DNA of 33,904 nt, from assembly GCA_045613305.1 (NCBI GenBank), contig JAZLAU010000024.1, positions 1-33,904 on the forward strand. Reading direction: 5' to 3'. The translations under genes were made by a program, and so were the position numbers. This DNA is from SFTJ01 sp045613305 (GTDB lineage Bacteria > Bacteroidota > Bacteroidia > Bacteroidales > Muribaculaceae). The notes under the pieces were generated by a model. The model saw only the letters and a list, made by a program, of their open reading frames with translations. It did no database searches and was not told the origin of the DNA. Of this stretch, positions 15,627 through 25,203 are shown one piece after another (the stretch's first letter is position 1; each line of letters begins with the position of its first letter).

Positions 15627-17954
15627 TTATTTAGTCATTGAGTAAGGCTTATCGCCCTCTTTCACACCGCGTTTTTTGTTTGGTCGGCTTTGCATATCAA
15701 ACACCAACTCGCCGCCCTGCATCAAGTCGCTGTGGTCGATGTAGGTTTTGGTGATTTCCTTACCGTTGAAGGTTATGCTCTTCACATAGCGATTTTTGTC
15801 GCTCACCTTTGGAGCACGAATCACCAGAGTTTTGCCGTTGCCCAACGTCACCTTCATGTAAGGCAGATAAGGCGCCCCAAACACATATTGGTCAGAACCC
15901 GGACAAACAGGATAGAATCCCATAGCCGTAAACACATACCACGCCGACATTTGGCCGCAGTCGTCGTTGCCGCACAGGCCATCGATGTTGTTTTTAAACA
16001 TTCTGTTCATGATTTCGCGCACCCAATATTGAGTTTTCCAAGGCTGCGACGACCAGTTGTAGAGATATGCAATGTGGTGACTTGGCTCGTTGCCGTGCAC
16101 ATAGCCGCCCATAACGGTCGATTCGCTCACGTCCTCCGAATCGCCAAAATATTTCTTAGGGATGTGCATAGTGAACACCGTGTCGAGGTTTGCCACAAAC
16201 TTCTTGTCACCACCCATCAGGTCTATCAGTCCTTTCACATCGTGAGGCACATAGAACGAATAATTCCAGCAATTGCCCTCATCATAGCCTTCGCGCATGG
16301 TTTTAAGCATATCGAAAGGCTGCTTCCAACTTCCGTCGCGCAATCGAGGGTGCGAAAATCCGGTCCGAGGATTGAACACGTTTTTATAGTTTAACGCTCT
16401 TTGGCGATATTTTTCAGCCAAAATGCTGTTGCCGTCTTTCAACGCTGCTTGATAGATACACCAATCGTCGTAGGCATATTCAAGCGTAACCGACACCGAA
16501 TGTCCCAAATCGTCGAAAGGCACATATCCCAACTGCATATAGTCGGCCATGCCAGTATAATAAGGCAATGTGGCACTGCTGTGCATGGCACGCAACGCCT
16601 TTTTGAGGTCAATCTTAATACCCTTGGCAATAGCATCCGATAGCACCGACACTCCGTGATAGCCCATCATGCACCAATTTTCGTTACCCATAAGCGACCA
16701 CACCGGCAACACCTTATGCACACTTTGCTCATAATGGGCAAGCATGGAGTTAACCATGTGGGTGTTGTGCTGCGGATTGATGATGTTGAGCAACGGATGT
16801 AACGCTCTGTAGGTGTCCCACAACGAGAACACTGTGTAGTTGTCGAAACCTTGCGCTTTGTGAATGTTATGGTCGATGCCACGATATTGACCGTCGACGT
16901 CCATATAGACCGACGGATTAATCATGGTGTGATAGAGCGACGTATAGAGCATGGCAATTTGGTCGGCAGAGCCCTCGGCTTCAATGATGCTAAGTTTTTC
17001 GTTCCACTCTTTGCGAGTTTGGCTCAAAATATCGTCAAACGACTTGCCCTCGGTTTCGGCCTTTAAATTCTTGATTGCGCCCTCGGTGCTAACAGCCGAT
17101 AAGGCCACTTTCACCTCAAGTTGCTTTGTCTTGCTCAAATCGAAATCGAAGAACGCCACCAGTTTACGTCCTCCCATTTCAGGAAAATTGCTTGTGGGAT
17201 TGAACTTGCGGTGACCGCCATTGTAGTTCACTTTTTCATTATCGCGATAGCCATAGTTGGTTATTGGCTCGCTCAGTTGCATGGCAAAGTAGGTGTACTT
17301 TGTTTGCGCCCAACCGTTTGTGATAGTGTATCCGGTTATCAGAGTTGGCGATTCCACTCTTATGTACGACCACAATGTTTTGCCATTATAATTGTAGATG
17401 CCGTGCTGCATATCGATAAGCAGATGGGCATCGTTAGGATTTTCAAAAGAATATTTGTGCACGCCCACTCGTTTTGTGGCAGTGAGTTGTGCTTTCACGC
17501 CATAGTCGTCGAGCATCACCTCATAGTATCCGGGCGATGCCACTTCGGTGTCGTGGCTGAAACGAGAGCGATAACCCTCATCGGGATTTTGGGCAGTTCC
17601 GGCAGTAAATTTCACCTCGCCCACAATCGGCATCACAAGGATGTCGCCAAGGTCGCTGTGTCCGGTACCGCTCAAGTGAGTGTGGCTAAAGCCCACAATA
17701 GTGCTGTCTTTATATTGATATCCGGCACAATACTGATACACATCTTTCTGATAAGTGCCGTTGATGTTGTGTGGAGTGTTGTCGGTGTCGGGGCTCAACT
17801 GCACCGCACCAAAAGGAGCGCAAGCACCCGGAAAGGTGTGACCCATGCCATTGGTGCCTATAATTACGTTAACGTTTTTAGTATAGTCGACGCCTGCAGC
17901 ACACATCAGTGTGCTGCATAGGCTTATCGACATTATTAATGATTTTAAATTCAT
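15627..17954 (-). CDS. Exported GH92 family alpha-mannosidase (copy 1)
   Basis: GH92 enzymes are calcium-dependent, inverting exo-alpha-mannosidases that trim host N-glycans or yeast mannan. The 775 residues open with a type I signal peptide (about 1-20; the Cys in LMCAAG does not make a proper lipobox). N-terminal hallmarks are GTNGMGHTFPGACAPFG (residues 33-49) and FSHTHLSGTGHSDLGDI (89-105). The (alpha/alpha)6 catalytic half has EGNCWNYSFYVPHDVKG (near 555) and the acidic cluster CGNDDCGQMSAWYVF (near 663). Length is normal. It is the middle gene of the GH92-GH92-BSP run, 41 bases after copy 2. It keeps ordinary codon use (AAA Lys common, TCG Ser), unlike copy 2. Linkage specificity cannot be read from sequence. 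Confidence 0.96.
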   Translation of the reverse strand: MNLKSLIMSISLCSTLMCAAGVDYTKNVNVIIGTNGMGHTFPGACAPFGAVQLSPDTDNTPHNINGTYQKDVYQYCAGYQYKDSTIVGFSHTHLSGTGHSDLGDILVMPIVGEVKFTAGTAQNPDEGYRSRFSHDTEVASPGYYEVMLDDYGVKAQLTATKRVGVHKYSFENPNDAHLLIDMQHGIYNYNGKTLWSYIRVESPTLITGYTITNGWAQTKYTYFAMQLSEPITNYGYRDNEKVNYNGGHRKFNPTSNFPEMGGRKLVAFFDFDLSKTKQLEVKVALSAVSTEGAIKNLKAETEGKSFDDILSQTRKEWNEKLSIIEAEGSADQIAMLYTSLYHTMINPSVYMDVDGQYRGIDHNIHKAQGFDNYTVFSLWDTYRALHPLLNIINPQHNTHMVNSMLAHYEQSVHKVLPVWSLMGNENWCMMGYHGVSVLSDAIAKGIKIDLKKALRAMHSSATLPYYTGMADYMQLGYVPFDDLGHSVSVTLEYAYDDWCIYQAALKDGNSILAEKYRQRALNYKNVFNPRTGFSHPRLRDGSWKQPFDMLKTMREGYDEGNCWNYSFYVPHDVKGLIDLMGGDKKFVANLDTVFTMHIPKKYFGDSEDVSESTVMGGYVHGNEPSHHIAYLYNWSSQPWKTQYWVREIMNRMFKNNIDGLCGNDDCGQMSAWYVFTAMGFYPVCPGSDQYVFGAPYLPYMKVTLGNGKTLVIRAPKVSDKNRYVKSITFNGKEITKTYIDHSDLMQGGELVFDMQSRPNKKRGVKEGDKPYSMTK

Positions 17955-17995
17955 CGGGTGAAAAAAATATCTACACAGATTCTTTAGTCACGGCA

Positions 17996-20281
17996 TTACT
18001 TGCCAGCAGTAGAGAATGAATAAGGGTCGTCAGAAGCATTCACGCCACGAGCCTTATTTGGCTTGCTGTCCATAGTGTAGTTGATGGTAGCGCCATTCAA
18101 AAGGGCCTTGTAGTCGAAGTAGTTCTTGGTGTAGTTGCGACCATTGAACACAACATTCTTCACATACAAGTTCTTTTCGCTGTTGTTAGGAGCCTTAATT
18201 ACCACCTTCTTGCCGTTTTCAAGGTTAATGGTTGCCTTCTTAAACAATGGAGTGCCAAGAACATATTGGTCGCCAGCTGAGCAAACAGGATAGAACCCAA
18301 GAGCCGAGAACACATACCAAGCCGAAGTTTGACCATTATCTTCGTCACCGCAGTAACCGTCAGGTGTAGCCTTATATAACTTATTCATCACTTCACGCAC
18401 CCAGTATTGTGCCTTCCATGGTTGGTTAGCATAACTGTATAGGTAAATCATGTGCTGAATAGGTTGGTTGCCGTGAGCATAGTTACCCATGTTCATAATT
18501 TGCATTTCGCGGATTTCGTGAATTGTAAATCCGTAGTAACTGTTGTCGAAATGAGGAGGTTGAGCAAACACATCATCAAGTTGGTTAACGAAAGCTTGCT
18601 TGCCACCCATCAAGTCGATAAGGCCAGCCACGTCGTGGAACACGCTCCAAGTGTAGTGCAAAGAGTTACCTTCAGTGAAAGCATCACCCCACTTCAATGG
18701 GCTGAATGGTGCTTGGAATGTGCCATCAGAATTGCGGCCGCGCATCAACTTATTGTCAGAGCAGAACACGTTCTTATAGTTCATGGCATGCTTCTTAAAC
18801 ACTTCGATTTCGCTTTCTGGCTTGCCAAGATATTTACCTGCTTGATAGATGCACCAGTCGTCGTAAGCATACTCAAGTGTGCGAGCCACATTTTCAGCAA
18901 TACCAACATTGTATGGCACATAACCCAACTTGTTGTAGTAGTCATAACCCAAGCGGCCTGTTGAAGACACTTGTGGGTGAACATGGTTAGCACCGTGCAC
19001 CATTGCTTCGAAAAGTTTTTCGGCATCGGCCTTGCTCACAAGACCCTTCATAATACCATCGGCAACTACCGATGCACTGTTGTTACCCACCATGCAGCCA
19101 CGGTGACCAGGGCTTGACCATTCTGGCAAGAAATTGCTTTCCTTATAGAAGTTTAACCATCCTTCTTGCATCTTTGCACCTTCTTCAGGATATAGCAAGT
19201 TAACAAGAGGGAACAAGCAGCGGAATGTGTCCCAGAAACCTGTACCGGTGTAGAAGTAACCTGGCTTAACACCGCCGTTTTCAAATGGGCTATAGTGAAC
19301 CACATTGCCGTTAGCATCTATTTCATGCATCTTGTGTGGGAACACAAGCGCACGGAAGAAGCAACTGTAGAATGTGCGTAGGTGGTCTACGTTGTCGCTT
19401 TCAACATCAATAACCTTCAAAGCCTTGTTCCAGATGGCACGCGATTCGGCCTTAACATCGTCGAATGAGCGGCTGCCAATTTCCTTAAGGTTGATTTCGG
19501 CTTGCTCTACGCTGATAAATGATGAAGCTACCTTAGCAGTTACCACTTCGCCGCGCTTTGTCTTGAAACCTACTGCAGCACCTACGTGGTTGTCTTTCAA
19601 TTCCAACTTGCCTGGCACGATTTCATCGTTGCTCCAGACATAATTCTTTTCGAATGGCTTATCGAAAACAATCACAAAATAGTTAGCATAGTCCTTGCCA
19701 ACGCCACCGCTGTTGCGTGTGTTGTAGCCAACAATCTTGTTTTGTTCAGGAATCACTTTAATCCACGAGCCATTGTCGTAAGCATCGATAACGACAAACG
19801 ATTCGTCGTTTTCAGGGAAAGTGAAGCGGAATGCAGCAGCGCGGTCGGTCGATGTCAACTCGGTGGTCACGTCGTAGTCGGCCAAGTAAACGCTGTAGTA
19901 ATAAGGAGTAGCAACTTCGGCCTTGTGAGAGAACCACGAAGCACGACGGTCTTCATTAATCACCAAACCGCCAGTTTCTGGCATAAGCGAGAACTGACCA
20001 AAGTCGTTAATCCATGGACTTGGACGGTGAGTTTGCTTGAAACCACGAATCTTGTCGGCATCATAAGTATATGCCCATCCATCGCCGTTTTTGCCAGTTT
20101 GAGGTATCCATTCGTTCATACCCCATGGCACGCACACTGTTGGCGTGGTGTTACCATTCGATAACTCATACTTTGATTGCGTGCCCATCAAAGTGTTAAC
20201 ATAGTCAACAGGATTGTTAACAGCCGATGCAAGCATCACTGTTCCTGCTGCAAAAAATGTAAATAACGCTTTTCTAAACAT
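17996..20281 (-). CDS. Exported GH92 family alpha-mannosidase (copy 2)
   Basis: A second GH92 enzyme, 761 residues, with a type I signal peptide (MFRKALFTFFAAGTVMLASA). It belongs to a different branch from copy 1: the N-terminal motifs read MGTQSKYELSNGNTTPTVCV and FKQTHRPSPWINDFGQFSLM instead of the GHTFPGA and THLSGTGH forms. The catalytic half has AFTEGNSLHYTWSVFHDVAG and CGDEDNGQTSAWYVFSALGF, so the acidic residues are kept. Codon use is strongly biased (AAG Lys, CTT Leu, GCT Ala), pointing to higher expression than its neighbour. It is the first gene of the operon and has a candidate -7 box upstream. Two divergent GH92 copies side by side usually mean different linkages of the same high-mannose glycan; this is inferred. 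Confidence 0.96.
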   Translation of the reverse strand: MFRKALFTFFAAGTVMLASAVNNPVDYVNTLMGTQSKYELSNGNTTPTVCVPWGMNEWIPQTGKNGDGWAYTYDADKIRGFKQTHRPSPWINDFGQFSLMPETGGLVINEDRRASWFSHKAEVATPYYYSVYLADYDVTTELTSTDRAAAFRFTFPENDESFVVIDAYDNGSWIKVIPEQNKIVGYNTRNSGGVGKDYANYFVIVFDKPFEKNYVWSNDEIVPGKLELKDNHVGAAVGFKTKRGEVVTAKVASSFISVEQAEINLKEIGSRSFDDVKAESRAIWNKALKVIDVESDNVDHLRTFYSCFFRALVFPHKMHEIDANGNVVHYSPFENGGVKPGYFYTGTGFWDTFRCLFPLVNLLYPEEGAKMQEGWLNFYKESNFLPEWSSPGHRGCMVGNNSASVVADGIMKGLVSKADAEKLFEAMVHGANHVHPQVSSTGRLGYDYYNKLGYVPYNVGIAENVARTLEYAYDDWCIYQAGKYLGKPESEIEVFKKHAMNYKNVFCSDNKLMRGRNSDGTFQAPFSPLKWGDAFTEGNSLHYTWSVFHDVAGLIDLMGGKQAFVNQLDDVFAQPPHFDNSYYGFTIHEIREMQIMNMGNYAHGNQPIQHMIYLYSYANQPWKAQYWVREVMNKLYKATPDGYCGDEDNGQTSAWYVFSALGFYPVCSAGDQYVLGTPLFKKATINLENGKKVVIKAPNNSEKNLYVKNVVFNGRNYTKNYFDYKALLNGATINYTMDSKPNKARGVNASDDPYSFSTAGK

Positions 20282-20580
20282 CTTTTTTTCTGATTTATTT
20301 GTTTTTATGAATTGATTTTAATCTGTTTTTGGGGCCTATAACGGCCAAACATCTTTATTTGCTGATAATCAACAAAATTACTATAATTTACCGAATTTTT
20401 CAACTCCACACGCCAAATTAAGTAGTGAGGCAATGCATAACGGCTACTTTAACGCCTCAGCACCTGCGAAAAAGGGGCTTTTGGGCATGGCGACACAGGC
20501 AAATGTTGCACCCACAGTCAGCCTCCCCCAAACAAATGCCACCATAATCCCCCCTCACTGCTACGCCAAGGAGCATGGCT
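20282..20580. other. Intergenic region between the hybrid regulator and the GH92 operon
   Basis: This 299-base stretch has no gene. The half next to the GH92 start is AT-rich and holds a likely promoter; the half next to the regulator's stop codon is C-rich on the plus strand. I find no good terminator for the regulator gene, so readthrough into the mannosidase operon is possible. Confidence 0.5.
20373..20380 (-). promoter_or_regulatory. Possible -7 box for the GH92 operon
   Basis: On the minus strand this reads TAATTTTG, which fits TAnnTTTG. GTTG, three of four bases of the -33 box, stands 20 bases upstream (20401-20404). The leader before the GH92 start would be about 85 bases. Confidence 0.5.
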
Positions 20581-23500
20581 CTATTCCTTTTGGTTGCGAT
20601 ACTCGGTTGGAGTCATGCCATAAAGTTTCTTAAAGTCGGCATAGAACGATGTCTTATTGCTCACACCCACTTTATAGATAATCTCTTGTATCGACAAATC
20701 GGTGGTACGAAGCAGTTTGGTGGCCAAGTTGTAACGATAGTTTTTCACAAAATCGTTAGGCGTTAACGGCGAAATCTTCTTAAACTTGCGATAAAGCGTG
20801 CGTGGGTCGATGCCGAGTTTGCTGGCAATTTCAGCCGGACGCAAAGCGTCTTCGTCCTCAATGTTTTCTGATATAATCTTCAGCACACTGTCGAGAAACT
20901 CCTTATCGGCATTGCTAATCACAATACCTTCGTGCTTAATGTAGGCACTTTCAGGCGATGTATAGTAGTTTCGGGCGCTACGTTCACGGTCCACAATACG
21001 CTTCACCATACTCTTCAACACGGCACCCGAGAACGGCTTAGTGATATAGGCATCGGCACCCTTTTCAATGCCTTCCACCTGGTCGGTTTCACGAACCTTG
21101 GCCGACACTACAATTATCGGAATGTGCTCTGTGTATCGGTTGCCACGCACCATGCCTATGAAGTCCACACCGCTCTGGTCGGGCATCATTATATCGGTGA
21201 TGATTATGTTGGGCTGATTAGTTTCAATTTGATGCATTGCCTCGCCAACCGAAGTGGCACTGCTGATGCTATATTCATCGCTCAACAAGTCTTTATAAAA
21301 TCTCAAGATTTCTTTGTTGTCATCAACCACAAGCATCTTCAATTTGGTTTCAGAAAGCATAACCTTAGGAGTTGCATTTTCAGTCAAGTCAACAACAGGC
21401 ATTTTTTCATCGGCCGATTCAAGCGCTGCAGCATCGTTTTGCTTAGGCTTGAGTGGCGGCAGCACCACTTCAAATCGGGCATATTCGCCCTTAACACTAT
21501 CCACAGTTATCGTGCCATTAAGTATTTCAACCATCTTTTGGCAAATGGCAAGTCCCAAGCCGTGGCGTTCCGACATGTCGCGATATCCGTTGCGCGACAT
21601 ATCGTTGAGTATCTCATATCGATTGAAAATCGACTTTTTCTCTTCTTCCGACATGCCCATACCCGTATTATAGACCGAAATATGCAAGTGGTCGTTAAAC
21701 ACTTCGGCCGAAATTCGCACCTCGCCGCCCACCGACGTATATTTAAACGCATTCGAAATCAAGTTGGTCAATATCTTGCCCAAGCAGGATGTGTCGGTTG
21801 ACCATAGCAAATCTTGCGGCACAACCGAGACACTGAAGCGAATGTCGTTGTTGGCTGCAATTTCTTCATACGACGACGACCACCGCCTAATGATGCTGTC
21901 GATTGGCGCCATACGAACATTTATCTTACGAAATGCGCCTTCCTCAATCTGTCGGAAATCGAGCAACTCTTGCACCAACGTATTGAGATGTGAGGTGTTG
22001 GTGTGTAGGGTTTCTACATATTTGCTCATATCGGCATTCCCGCCGTTTTTCTTTTTCAAAATGTCGCACACGCCTTGAATGATGGTTAGCGGTGTGCAAA
22101 ATTCGTGTGTGATGTTAGTGAAGAATTCCAATCGGTCTTTAAATTGCTGCTCCTGCTGCTGCTCGCGAATGCGGGCCGCCAATTGGGCTTGTTTGCGGTG
22201 ATAAATGGCAAAAAATATGCGAATTGCTATACAACATATCAAAATAAACAACAACACATATAGCATAATTGCCCACGATGTTAAATACCACGGGGCTTTT
22301 ACCTCAATTTCTAACACATTATAGTGCTCTTTTCTCTCGCTTACGCCATTAAAGTAACGCACATAGAGTTTGTATTTCCCATAAGGTAAATTCAAAAAGC
22401 CGGCAGTTCCTTCATTGCCTCTGTACACCCAACCTTCGTTATATCCGTCAAGACGATATGAATATTCAATTGTTCCGGAGTTTACATAGTCGAGTGCCAC
22501 AAACGAAATAGAAAAAGTGTTTTGATTGTTTTCAAGCACCAGTCTGCCATTTTCGTCGATATAATCGTGCAAATTCCTCTCTTCGCCGTCAATCCTGATG
22601 TCGATAAAACTAATTTCAGGCATATATGTGTTTGCGTCCGAAGCATTCGGGTCAACCCACAGCACGCCATTAATGCCGCCAAACAGCAAACGCCCGGTGT
22701 AAATGCATCGATGACTGGCATTGTCGCAAAACTCCACAATCTCGCTGTTATAGTTCTGAAAGTTGTGAAATTCTTGCGTACGCACCATAAATTTTGTCAA
22801 ACCCTTATTGGTGGCAAGCCACACATTGCCATCTTCTTCGGCAAGCATGCTGTGCACCATGTCGTTTCGCATGCCTTTTGAGTGGTCGTAATTGGTGATA
22901 AGGCTGCCTAAATTGTTCAACTTAATTCTTCCCATGCCCGAACTTGCTCCGTAGAACATTACCGAATCGTTGAGCGGCAACATGCAAATAACGTCGCCCA
23001 TAGCCGACACGTCGGATAACAGAAATGAATATTCACATGTTTTGAGGTCAAATTTTGCTACACCCAAGCCACCACGGCATCCCACATAAAGCGACCCCAT
23101 GCCATCGGGCACAAATGAATATACCTCAGAGCACAAATATTCGCCTCGCTTGAACACGTAATTCTTGCACGACTTGATGCTTAATTGTTCGCCATTCTTT
23201 TCAAACGACAACCTCACAACGCCATAAACCGACGACGCCAACCACAGCACCGAATCATTTTCTTCATATATCTCGTTGATGATTCGCAACATGGGATGCT
23301 GCAAACTGTGCATCTTGTTGTCGGAGAAAGTGTAATAATTGATGCCCGGGCCGCGCGACGTTATCCACAACAAATCGTCGTGGCACAAACTTCGTTCAAT
23401 GTTAAACACCTGGTCGTCGAGCAAGCCGTCACTCACACCAAGTGTTTCAAGATCGCTGGGATTAATGTCGGTGCCGTTTGCATACTTATCATAATTCTTA

Positions 23501-24618
23501 ACCCTTACGATGCCGTTGCCCTTTGTGCCTATCCACAATCGGTTATGCTTATCGCTGTATAGTGCGCGAATGGGCTTATTAATTTGCTTCGATATTTGGC
23601 TCGACAGGATTTGCTTAAACTGGCATTCATTGCTATTATAGATTCTCACCCCACCGCCGTCGGTGCATATCCAAACTATTGGCTGACGCTTGTCGGAGGC
23701 CATGGCAAACACGCCCACATCCTCCACTAAATGTTCCACTTCTTGATTATCTGAACGTATCTTAAACGTTCCCTCTCCAATTAACGACAACAGCACTCCG
23801 TCGGCTATTTCCTCAATGCTTGTCAAAACACTGTTTTTCGATATTATGTTCGACATGTCGCACACAAGTGTCTTGTGATAATAGTTTGTGTCGTATGAAT
23901 ACAGGCAATTGCTTTCGTCCCACAGGTAGAGTTTCGATTTTACCAAAAAAGCCCTATAAATGTATTTCTCATGCACGGGAATGTCGATGAGCGAAAAACT
24001 TTCGGAATCTATCTCCCCATCCTTGTGCATATACTTTAGTTTGCGCAACTTGCCCGATGTTTCCAATATCCAAAGCGTATTGTTTTCGCACACAAACAAC
24101 GACTGCACATTAGCCTTTGGCAAACCGTCGCACTTCATCTCCACAAACTCGCCCATCGTTCTGTTATAAAACATCACTTTGCTCCCTATCGAGGCAAATG
24201 TATTGCCGTTTTCATCAGATGCCAACGACCACGAAGAGGTGATGTCCATAAACTTTTTCACCACTTTGCCGCTATTGGTGTCGTAGAGGTCGAGGGCTAA
24301 AGGCGACAATAGCCATATCTTATCGTCGCCTGCATAGGTTATTAATTGAATGATGTTACTTGATATGCTATGCGGATTGCCCAACTCCACACGAGTGACT
24401 TTAACCTCGTTGCTGGTGTAACGATTAAGCCCGTCATATGTGCCAAACCACATCACGCCCGTATGGTCTTGATACAAACAAAGCACCGAATTGTTTGACA
24501 ATCCCTCCATGTTACGCGCTTTGCTCACCATATATTTGCTGCTGTAAGCCGTAGTCGGCACTGCAAATGCCGCTATAAGCAACAATAGTTTTATGACTGC
24601 ATATCTTGATTTTGCCAT
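20581..24618 (-). CDS. Hybrid two-component system: sensor kinase, receiver and AraC-type regulator in one protein
   Basis: This 1345-residue protein senses a glycan fragment in the periplasm and activates genes in the cytoplasm. I chose the ATG at 24618, which gives a signal peptide (MAKSRYAVIKLLLLIAAF); the frame also opens at a TTG 36 bases earlier. Order of parts: a two-bladed Reg_prop sensor with repeats such as VMWFGTYDGLNRY and RLWIGTKGNGIVRV (about 30-700); a Y_Y_Y domain (about 715-775); one membrane segment (about 781-803); a HisKA domain with phospho-acceptor His838 in ITHEFCTPLTII; an ATPase domain with GMGMSEEE and GLGLAICQKM; a receiver (about 1094-1210) with Asp1142 in IITDIMMPD; and a C-terminal AraC helix-turn-helix pair. 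No SusC/SusD pair lies nearby, so the neighbouring GH92 operon is its likeliest target. Confidence 0.96.
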   Translation of the reverse strand: MAKSRYAVIKLLLLIAAFAVPTTAYSSKYMVSKARNMEGLSNNSVLCLYQDHTGVMWFGTYDGLNRYTSNEVKVTRVELGNPHSISSNIIQLITYAGDDKIWLLSPLALDLYDTNSGKVVKKFMDITSSWSLASDENGNTFASIGSKVMFYNRTMGEFVEMKCDGLPKANVQSLFVCENNTLWILETSGKLRKLKYMHKDGEIDSESFSLIDIPVHEKYIYRAFLVKSKLYLWDESNCLYSYDTNYYHKTLVCDMSNIISKNSVLTSIEEIADGVLLSLIGEGTFKIRSDNQEVEHLVEDVGVFAMASDKRQPIVWICTDGGGVRIYNSNECQFKQILSSQISKQINKPIRALYSDKHNRLWIGTKGNGIVRVKNYDKYANGTDINPSDLETLGVSDGLLDDQVFNIERSLCHDDLLWITSRGPGINYYTFSDNKMHSLQHPMLRIINEIYEENDSVLWLASSVYGVVRLSFEKNGEQLSIKSCKNYVFKRGEYLCSEVYSFVPDGMGSLYVGCRGGLGVAKFDLKTCEYSFLLSDVSAMGDVICMLPLNDSVMFYGASSGMGRIKLNNLGSLITNYDHSKGMRNDMVHSMLAEEDGNVWLATNKGLTKFMVRTQEFHNFQNYNSEIVEFCDNASHRCIYTGRLLFGGINGVLWVDPNASDANTYMPEISFIDIRIDGEERNLHDYIDENGRLVLENNQNTFSISFVALDYVNSGTIEYSYRLDGYNEGWVYRGNEGTAGFLNLPYGKYKLYVRYFNGVSERKEHYNVLEIEVKAPWYLTSWAIMLYVLLFILICCIAIRIFFAIYHRKQAQLAARIREQQQEQQFKDRLEFFTNITHEFCTPLTIIQGVCDILKKKNGGNADMSKYVETLHTNTSHLNTLVQELLDFRQIEEGAFRKINVRMAPIDSIIRRWSSSYEEIAANNDIRFSVSVVPQDLLWSTDTSCLGKILTNLISNAFKYTSVGGEVRISAEVFNDHLHISVYNTGMGMSEEEKKSIFNRYEILNDMSRNGYRDMSERHGLGLAICQKMVEILNGTITVDSVKGEYARFEVVLPPLKPKQNDAAALESADEKMPVVDLTENATPKVMLSETKLKMLVVDDNKEILRFYKDLLSDEYSISSATSVGEAMHQIETNQPNIIITDIMMPDQSGVDFIGMVRGNRYTEHIPIIVVSAKVRETDQVEGIEKGADAYITKPFSGAVLKSMVKRIVDRERSARNYYTSPESAYIKHEGIVISNADKEFLDSVLKIISENIEDEDALRPAEIASKLGIDPRTLYRKFKKISPLTPNDFVKNYRYNLATKLLRTTDLSIQEIIYKVGVSNKTSFYADFKKLYGMTPTEYRNQKE

Positions 24619-24683
24619 ATACTCTAATATATATAATTTTTGGTTATCGCTCAAAGGTTTATATTCTTAATTTTTTATCTTTA

Positions 24684-24691
24684 CAAAGATA
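24684..24691 (-). promoter_or_regulatory. Probable -7 box of the hybrid regulator gene
   Basis: The minus strand reads TATCTTTG, a clean TAnnTTTG match, 65 bases before the chosen ATG. A -33 TTTG at the standard distance is absent; the nearest one is only 14 bases away. Confidence 0.5.
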
Positions 24692-24738
24692 CATTCATTT
24701 ATCAACAAAGCTTCATTTTTAGGTAAAATATTCCCAAA

Positions 24739-25203
24739 TAGCGACATTTTTACGCCTTTATTTAGTAACATTTAGCGACATTGCCTGTTTACAGATGCCT
24801 TTTGCAATAGTTTTACACCGTTATATGGCAGAACTTAACCATCATGGCCCAACATATTAAAATTAGAATTGCCATCATAAAAAAATGGCGCTAAATTAGC
24901 GCCATCCTTTTTTCTTCTCCATGCGTCTCCCGACGTTATGGGGTCAAACACTATTATCCAAAATAAACCTTAAAACTTTTTATACCTGCGTATAATCCAT
25001 TATTTACAACTTAAAACAATTTTCTTAAATGATTCTATGTCATGTATATCTTTATCGTAAGGCAAGCCTTAACGTATATCGCAAATTTCATCAATACAAA
25101 ATTAATATCACTCTAAAAAACGTGAATTTCATCGCACGACAAAACATTTCAAAACATTGACAAGGCTCTGTAATAATTGAAAAAAGTGTAAGAAATAGCG
25201 ACA
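24739..25203. repeat. Three copies of TAGCGACA in the regulator's upstream gap
   Basis: The eight-base word TAGCGACA occurs at 24739-24746, 24773-24780 and 25196-25203, all on the plus strand. Each is followed by an A/T-rich tract. The first two start 34 bases apart, close to three helical turns. They may be regulator sites; this is unproven. Confidence 0.4.
24878..24914. terminator. Two-way Rho-independent terminator inside the gene-poor gap
   Basis: A perfect nine-base stem, ATGGCGCTA (24885-24893) with TAGCGCCAT (24897-24905), has a three-base loop. On the minus strand it is followed directly by seven T residues; on the plus strand by CC and then six T residues. No annotated gene ends here on either strand. 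Confidence 0.85.

Noticed and set aside
17121..17921. A 266-codon open frame on the plus strand.
   Set aside because: It is antisense to the first GH92 gene, which has clear family motifs throughout.
17886..17954. A possible lipobox in GH92 copy 1 (LMCAAG).
   Set aside because: Met stands directly before the Cys, where Gly, Ala or Ser is required; type I cleavage after the Ala-Ala is more likely.
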